Below, one piece after another: positions 7,901 through 9,437 of a stretch of DNA of 9,437 nucleotides (its first letter is position 1; each line of letters begins with the position of its first letter). The notes below the pieces were generated by a model. That model was not told the origin of the DNA, made no database searches, and was given only the letters and a program-made list of their open reading frames with translations. The stretch is taken from NCBI GenBank assembly GCA_003168295.1, contig PMST01000668.1, positions 1 to 9,437 of the forward strand, given 5' to 3'. The position numbers and the translations under genes are program-made. The stretch comes from Actinomycetota bacterium (GTDB lineage: Bacteria; Actinomycetota; Actinomycetes; Streptosporangiales; Streptosporangiaceae).

Positions 7901-8509
7901 CTGGACCCGGGCCGCGGTGTTGACCGAGTCCCCGGCGACCATTCCCTCGCCGGCCGCGCCCAGGTTCACCGCGACCTCGCCGGTCACCACCCCGGCCCGC
8001 GCGGCCAGGCCGGGGACCCCGGACTCGGCCCCGAGTTCGGTGACGGCGGCCACCAGGTCAAGCGCGGCCCGCACCGCCCGTTCCGCGTCCTCCTCGGTTG
8101 CCACCGGGGTACCCCAGACCGCCATCACCGCATCGCCGATGAACTTCTCGACCGCTCCCCCGTACCGGCCGATGACCGTCCGCGCCACCTCGAAGTAGCG
8201 CGAAAGCAATTCCCGCACCGCCTCGGGATCCCGGGACTCCGACAACGGAGTGAACCCCACCACGTCGCAGAACAGCACCGAGCAGACCCGGCGTTCGGTC
8301 ATCGACTCAGGTACCGCCGCGCCAGCCGGGACGGGAATGGCCGCGCGGACCGGCTCAGCCGCGAAGAGCGTCGAACCGCAGACACGACAAAAGCGCTTGC
8401 CGGGAGTAAGCGGCTCACCACACGCAGGGCAAGCTCCCGACGGAGCGCCGCAATCCCCGCAGAACCGGTCGTCCTCTCCCAGAGACGCACCGCACTGCCC
8501 GCACCTCAC
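4934..8509 (-). CDS. Large signalling protein: double zinc ribbon, class III adenylate cyclase, STAND/AAA ATPase, TPR tail
   Basis: 1191 residues, no signal peptide or membrane segment, so cytosolic. Two zinc ribbons come first (C3/C6/C17/C20 and C27/C30/C41/C44). A class III cyclase domain spans about 72-245: metal aspartates D82 (CDVVGFT) and D126 (FIGDAVMAVWG), with N197 and R201 in GDSVNTAARV as transition-state residues. K122 and D194 are the pair expected to select ATP, so cAMP is the likely product. An ATPase domain follows with Walker A GPAGVGKS at 297-304 and a Walker B-like VVLLVEDAQ at 422-430. About 690-1170 is Ala/Leu-rich helical repeat of TPR type. The layout recalls the large cyclase-ATPase proteins of mycobacteria, but no C-terminal LuxR helix-turn-helix is present. 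GTG at 8509 is the only usable start because an in-frame TAG lies at 8525-8527. All catalytic residues appear intact. The signal it senses is unknown; being divergent from the amine oxidase gene and upstream of the decarboxylase gene, it could regulate either, which is inference. Confidence 0.94.
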   Translation of the reverse strand: MRCGQCGASLGEDDRFCGDCGAPSGACPACGEPLTPGKRFCRVCGSTLFAAEPVRAAIPVPAGAAVPESMTERRVCSVLFCDVVGFTPLSESRDPEAVRELLSRYFEVARTVIGRYGGAVEKFIGDAVMAVWGTPVATEEDAERAVRAALDLVAAVTELGAESGVPGLAARAGVVTGEVAVNLGAAGEGMVAGDSVNTAARVQSAAEPGTVLADTPTQRLAGSAIGFADAGEHRLKGKAEPARLWRATRVLSAVGGVQRVDGLEAPLTGRDTELRTIKDLFHAAAERRVPRLVLVSGPAGVGKSRLGWEFEKYADGLAAEMWWHRGRCLSYGQGVAFWALAEIVRQRLGIAEEDTAEVAARKLAAGLDRFVPDITERAYVGARLGRLLGVAAAGDSGTALSREELFAGWRLFFERLAAVQPVVLLVEDAQYADTGLLDFLDHLIDWAQGLPIYVLVFARPELSQARPGFGAGRNRSMLTLDPLDPASMDQLVNALVPGMPQLARSALTDHAQGIPLFAVETVRALIDRDIVRPVEGVYRLVGDIGELAVPDSLHALLAARLDALDPEVRQLVADAAVLGTTFPADALTAVSGQDASSVRAALADLVRREVLTVSADPLSPERGSYQFAQQMLRQVAYDTLSRRDRKTRHLKVAAHLRASFAGDGEEMADVIARHYLDALNALPEDPDAAEIRGQAATALVRAGERAERTGAPARAATSYATAAQLIAAEDADDHSAAGALWERAAQTASAAAENAAAVGHAGLARKHYLQHGQDRAAARAQAVVGQALRTWGRHAEAREQLTAAMEVLRTDPDLDTVQALHQLAVLETVAGSPDADRLSAEALTLGQALDVSNEQLSALLLNRGMYHAAAERRPQAVAYLRESARLATQTGDGFIVGRALLNLADALAATDPAAAADTARTAAGHLRRAGAWTFLAVTILNLAEALLQLGDWDAAEAELTRAVDSDGRADDGYIACYRGWLAALRGDAETAEARLAALHDLRASEDAQDQAMISVAEGFTAAARGQPQDALRYARAVLAYAGALGISFEGPRWAWPLAVRAAHELGDTAAVGELLALLDSYQPGHLAPMLRAERNLARARLAATDGGQDAAAAFTAAITRLREQSTPYHLAHGLLDHAEYLLGHEDAEAAALAVEEARDIAARLRCQPLLDRAADLDPADQKTPSAAPMPA

Positions 8510-8516
8510 GCAACAC

Positions 8517-8546
8517 TGCCTACGCTAGGCCCATCAACCATGTCAA
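8517..8546 (-). promoter_or_regulatory. Predicted promoter of the cyclase gene
   Basis: A perfect TTGACA -35 hexamer (8541-8546) is followed after 18 bases by TAGGCA (8517-8522). Seven bases then lead to the GTG start at 8509, so the transcript would be leaderless. TAGCGT at 8522-8527 is a better match to TANNNT but would be only 13 bases from the -35 and would give a leader of about six bases. Confidence 0.45.
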
Positions 8547-8645
8547 GTCCGCATGCACCCGACATCGCGTCCCCCTGGCTGCCGATCCGGAATAGTGCTA
8601 TGGGTTGACTGCCCCAGCGCGGATCTGGCCACACCGCCGGTCATC

Positions 8646-8665
8646 GGCCAAGATGGGCCTTGCCC
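8646..8665. repeat. Imperfect inverted repeat upstream of the amine oxidase gene
   Basis: GGCCAAG and CTTGCCC, separated by six bases, pair at six of seven positions. The dyad ends 20 bases before the GTG of the amine oxidase and just before its ribosome site. It could be an operator in the 176-base divergent region. That region also has TTGACT at 8605-8610 on the plus strand, but I see no properly spaced -10 box for it. Confidence 0.25.
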
Positions 8666-8673
8666 ACGGGAAT

Positions 8674-8680
8674 GGAGGGA
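8674..8680 (+). promoter_or_regulatory. Ribosome binding site of the amine oxidase gene
   Basis: GGAGGGA, five bases before the GTG at 8686. It fixes the start and shows that this gene, unlike its minus-strand neighbours, has a leadered transcript. Confidence 0.7.
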
Positions 8681-8685
8681 CGATT

Positions 8686-9437
8686 GTGACGAACTCAGCT
8701 CAGCCGTCCGGGATCGTGTCGCAGGCCCCGGAGCATCCGCTTGACCCGCTGACGGCGGAGGAGATCCGGCAGGTGGCGGCCATCCTGCGGCGGGACCGCG
8801 GGGTTCGTGACAGCTGGCGGATCGCCTCGATCGAGCTCAGGGAGCCGGCCAAGGACGCGCTGGGCGCGGGCGAGGTGGCCGGCCGGGAGTCGCTCGCGGT
8901 GTGCTGGGACCGGACCGACGGGCAGGCGTACCGGGCGGTGGTATCGCTGACCGGGGACGCGGTCACGAACTGGGAGCACCTGCCGGGCCAGCAGCCGAAT
9001 ATGACGGTGGACGAGTGGCACGAGTGCGACCAGATGCTGCAGCGGCAGCCGGCTCTGGTCGAGGCGCTGGCCCGCCGCGGGATCACCGACATGTCCCTGG
9101 TGCTGACCGACATGTGGGCCTACGGGGCCGCGCTGGTACCCGGACCCTACCGGGGCCTGCGGCTGGGCTGGTGCGACGTCTGGTACCGGGACAGCGAGGA
9201 TAGTAATCCGTACGCCCATCACGTCACCGGGCTACACCCGATCGTCGACCTGAACCGGATGACGCTGCTCGAACTCGAGGACAGCGGCGAGGTCTCGGCG
9301 GGACCGGACGTGCGCGGCGAGTACCTGCCCAGGCTCATCGGCCAGCCGCTGCGCGAGGTCGCTCCGCTGGAAATCAGCCAGCCCGCCGGGGCCGGCTTCA
9401 GCCTGGAGGGTCACCTGCTGCGCTGGCAGGACTGGGA
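8686..9437 (+). CDS. Copper-containing primary amine oxidase, N-terminal part (cut by window edge)
   Basis: Oxidises primary amines to aldehydes with release of ammonia and hydrogen peroxide, using copper and a topaquinone made from a Tyr in the protein. The first 250 codons are present of the roughly 640-680 usual; the catalytic domain with the topaquinone Tyr, the catalytic Asp and the copper histidines lies beyond the window. Recognition rests on the N2 and N3 domains: HPLDPLTAEEIRQVAAILR at 17-35, the REPAKDAL segment at 52-59, SWEHLPGQQPNMTVDEWHEC-like residues at 100-114, then YGAALVPGPYRG at 146-157, HPIVDLNRMTLLELED at 184-199 and PLEISQPAGAGFSLEG at 227-242, a segment that in this family leads into the catalytic domain. 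Start is GTG with GGAGGGA five bases upstream. No signal peptide is seen, so it is probably cytosolic. It is divergent from the cyclase gene with 176 bases between. The substrate cannot be told; the nearby decarboxylase suggests an aromatic amine such as tyramine or phenylethylamine, as inference. Confidence 0.93.
   Translation, partial: MTNSAQPSGIVSQAPEHPLDPLTAEEIRQVAAILRRDRGVRDSWRIASIELREPAKDALGAGEVAGRESLAVCWDRTDGQAYRAVVSLTGDAVTNWEHLPGQQPNMTVDEWHECDQMLQRQPALVEALARRGITDMSLVLTDMWAYGAALVPGPYRGLRLGWCDVWYRDSEDSNPYAHHVTGLHPIVDLNRMTLLELEDSGEVSAGPDVRGEYLPRLIGQPLREVAPLEISQPAGAGFSLEGHLLRWQDW

Noticed and set aside
6044..8608. Plus-strand open frame of 854 codons opposite the cyclase gene
   Set aside because: No recognisable domain, Gly/Arg/Pro/Gln-rich, fully antisense to a protein with intact zinc-ribbon, cyclase and Walker motifs.
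1..9437. CRISPR arrays, tRNA or rRNA genes, insertion sequences, integrase or attachment sites, phage-defence operon
   Set aside because: None was seen on either strand; the genes are metabolic, signalling, translation and cell-wall families, and the two-part composition is better explained by the break in proS than by an inserted element.

Overview
The window reads as two different genomes joined inside one gene. Bases 1 to about 2358 have moderate GC and mixed codon use. They carry the start of a class A penicillin-binding protein and the C-terminal five-sixths of a prolyl-tRNA synthetase, both resembling Acidobacteria-type proteins. From about 2400 to the end the DNA is very GC-rich, with almost every codon ending in G or C. 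Promoters there place start codons at the transcription start, and the genes look like those of a soil actinomycete. The break falls in a conserved stretch of proS. The open reading frame is intact, but the first 103 codons have 3 ending in A/T against 25 in the next 106 (counted by hand). A chimeric metagenome assembly joining two proS genes is the simplest explanation; recombination between distant phyla is possible but less likely.

Layout. All genes but one are on the minus strand. Reading leftwards from the right end, the minus-strand genes are a 1191-residue signalling protein (two zinc ribbons, class III adenylate cyclase, STAND-type ATPase, TPR tail; 4934-8509), a group II PLP-dependent amino-acid decarboxylase (3511-4872), a HAD-superfamily hydrolase (2758-3471), the proS gene (853-2667) and a truncated PBP1A gene (1-801). 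On the plus strand, divergent from the cyclase gene, is the start of a copper-containing primary amine oxidase (8686 to the end), cut by the window.

How the genes may fit together. The decarboxylase would make an amine from an amino acid, and the amine oxidase would turn a primary amine into an aldehyde, ammonia and hydrogen peroxide. The two flank a large sensor/cyclase protein, so this may be a small amine-metabolism neighbourhood, but the link rests on position only. proS and the PBP gene look like a transcription unit in the Acidobacteria-type part. No RNA genes, CRISPR arrays, insertion sequences or phage genes were seen. No stretch over 300 bases lacks a gene; the longest gap (8510-8685) is the divergent promoter region.
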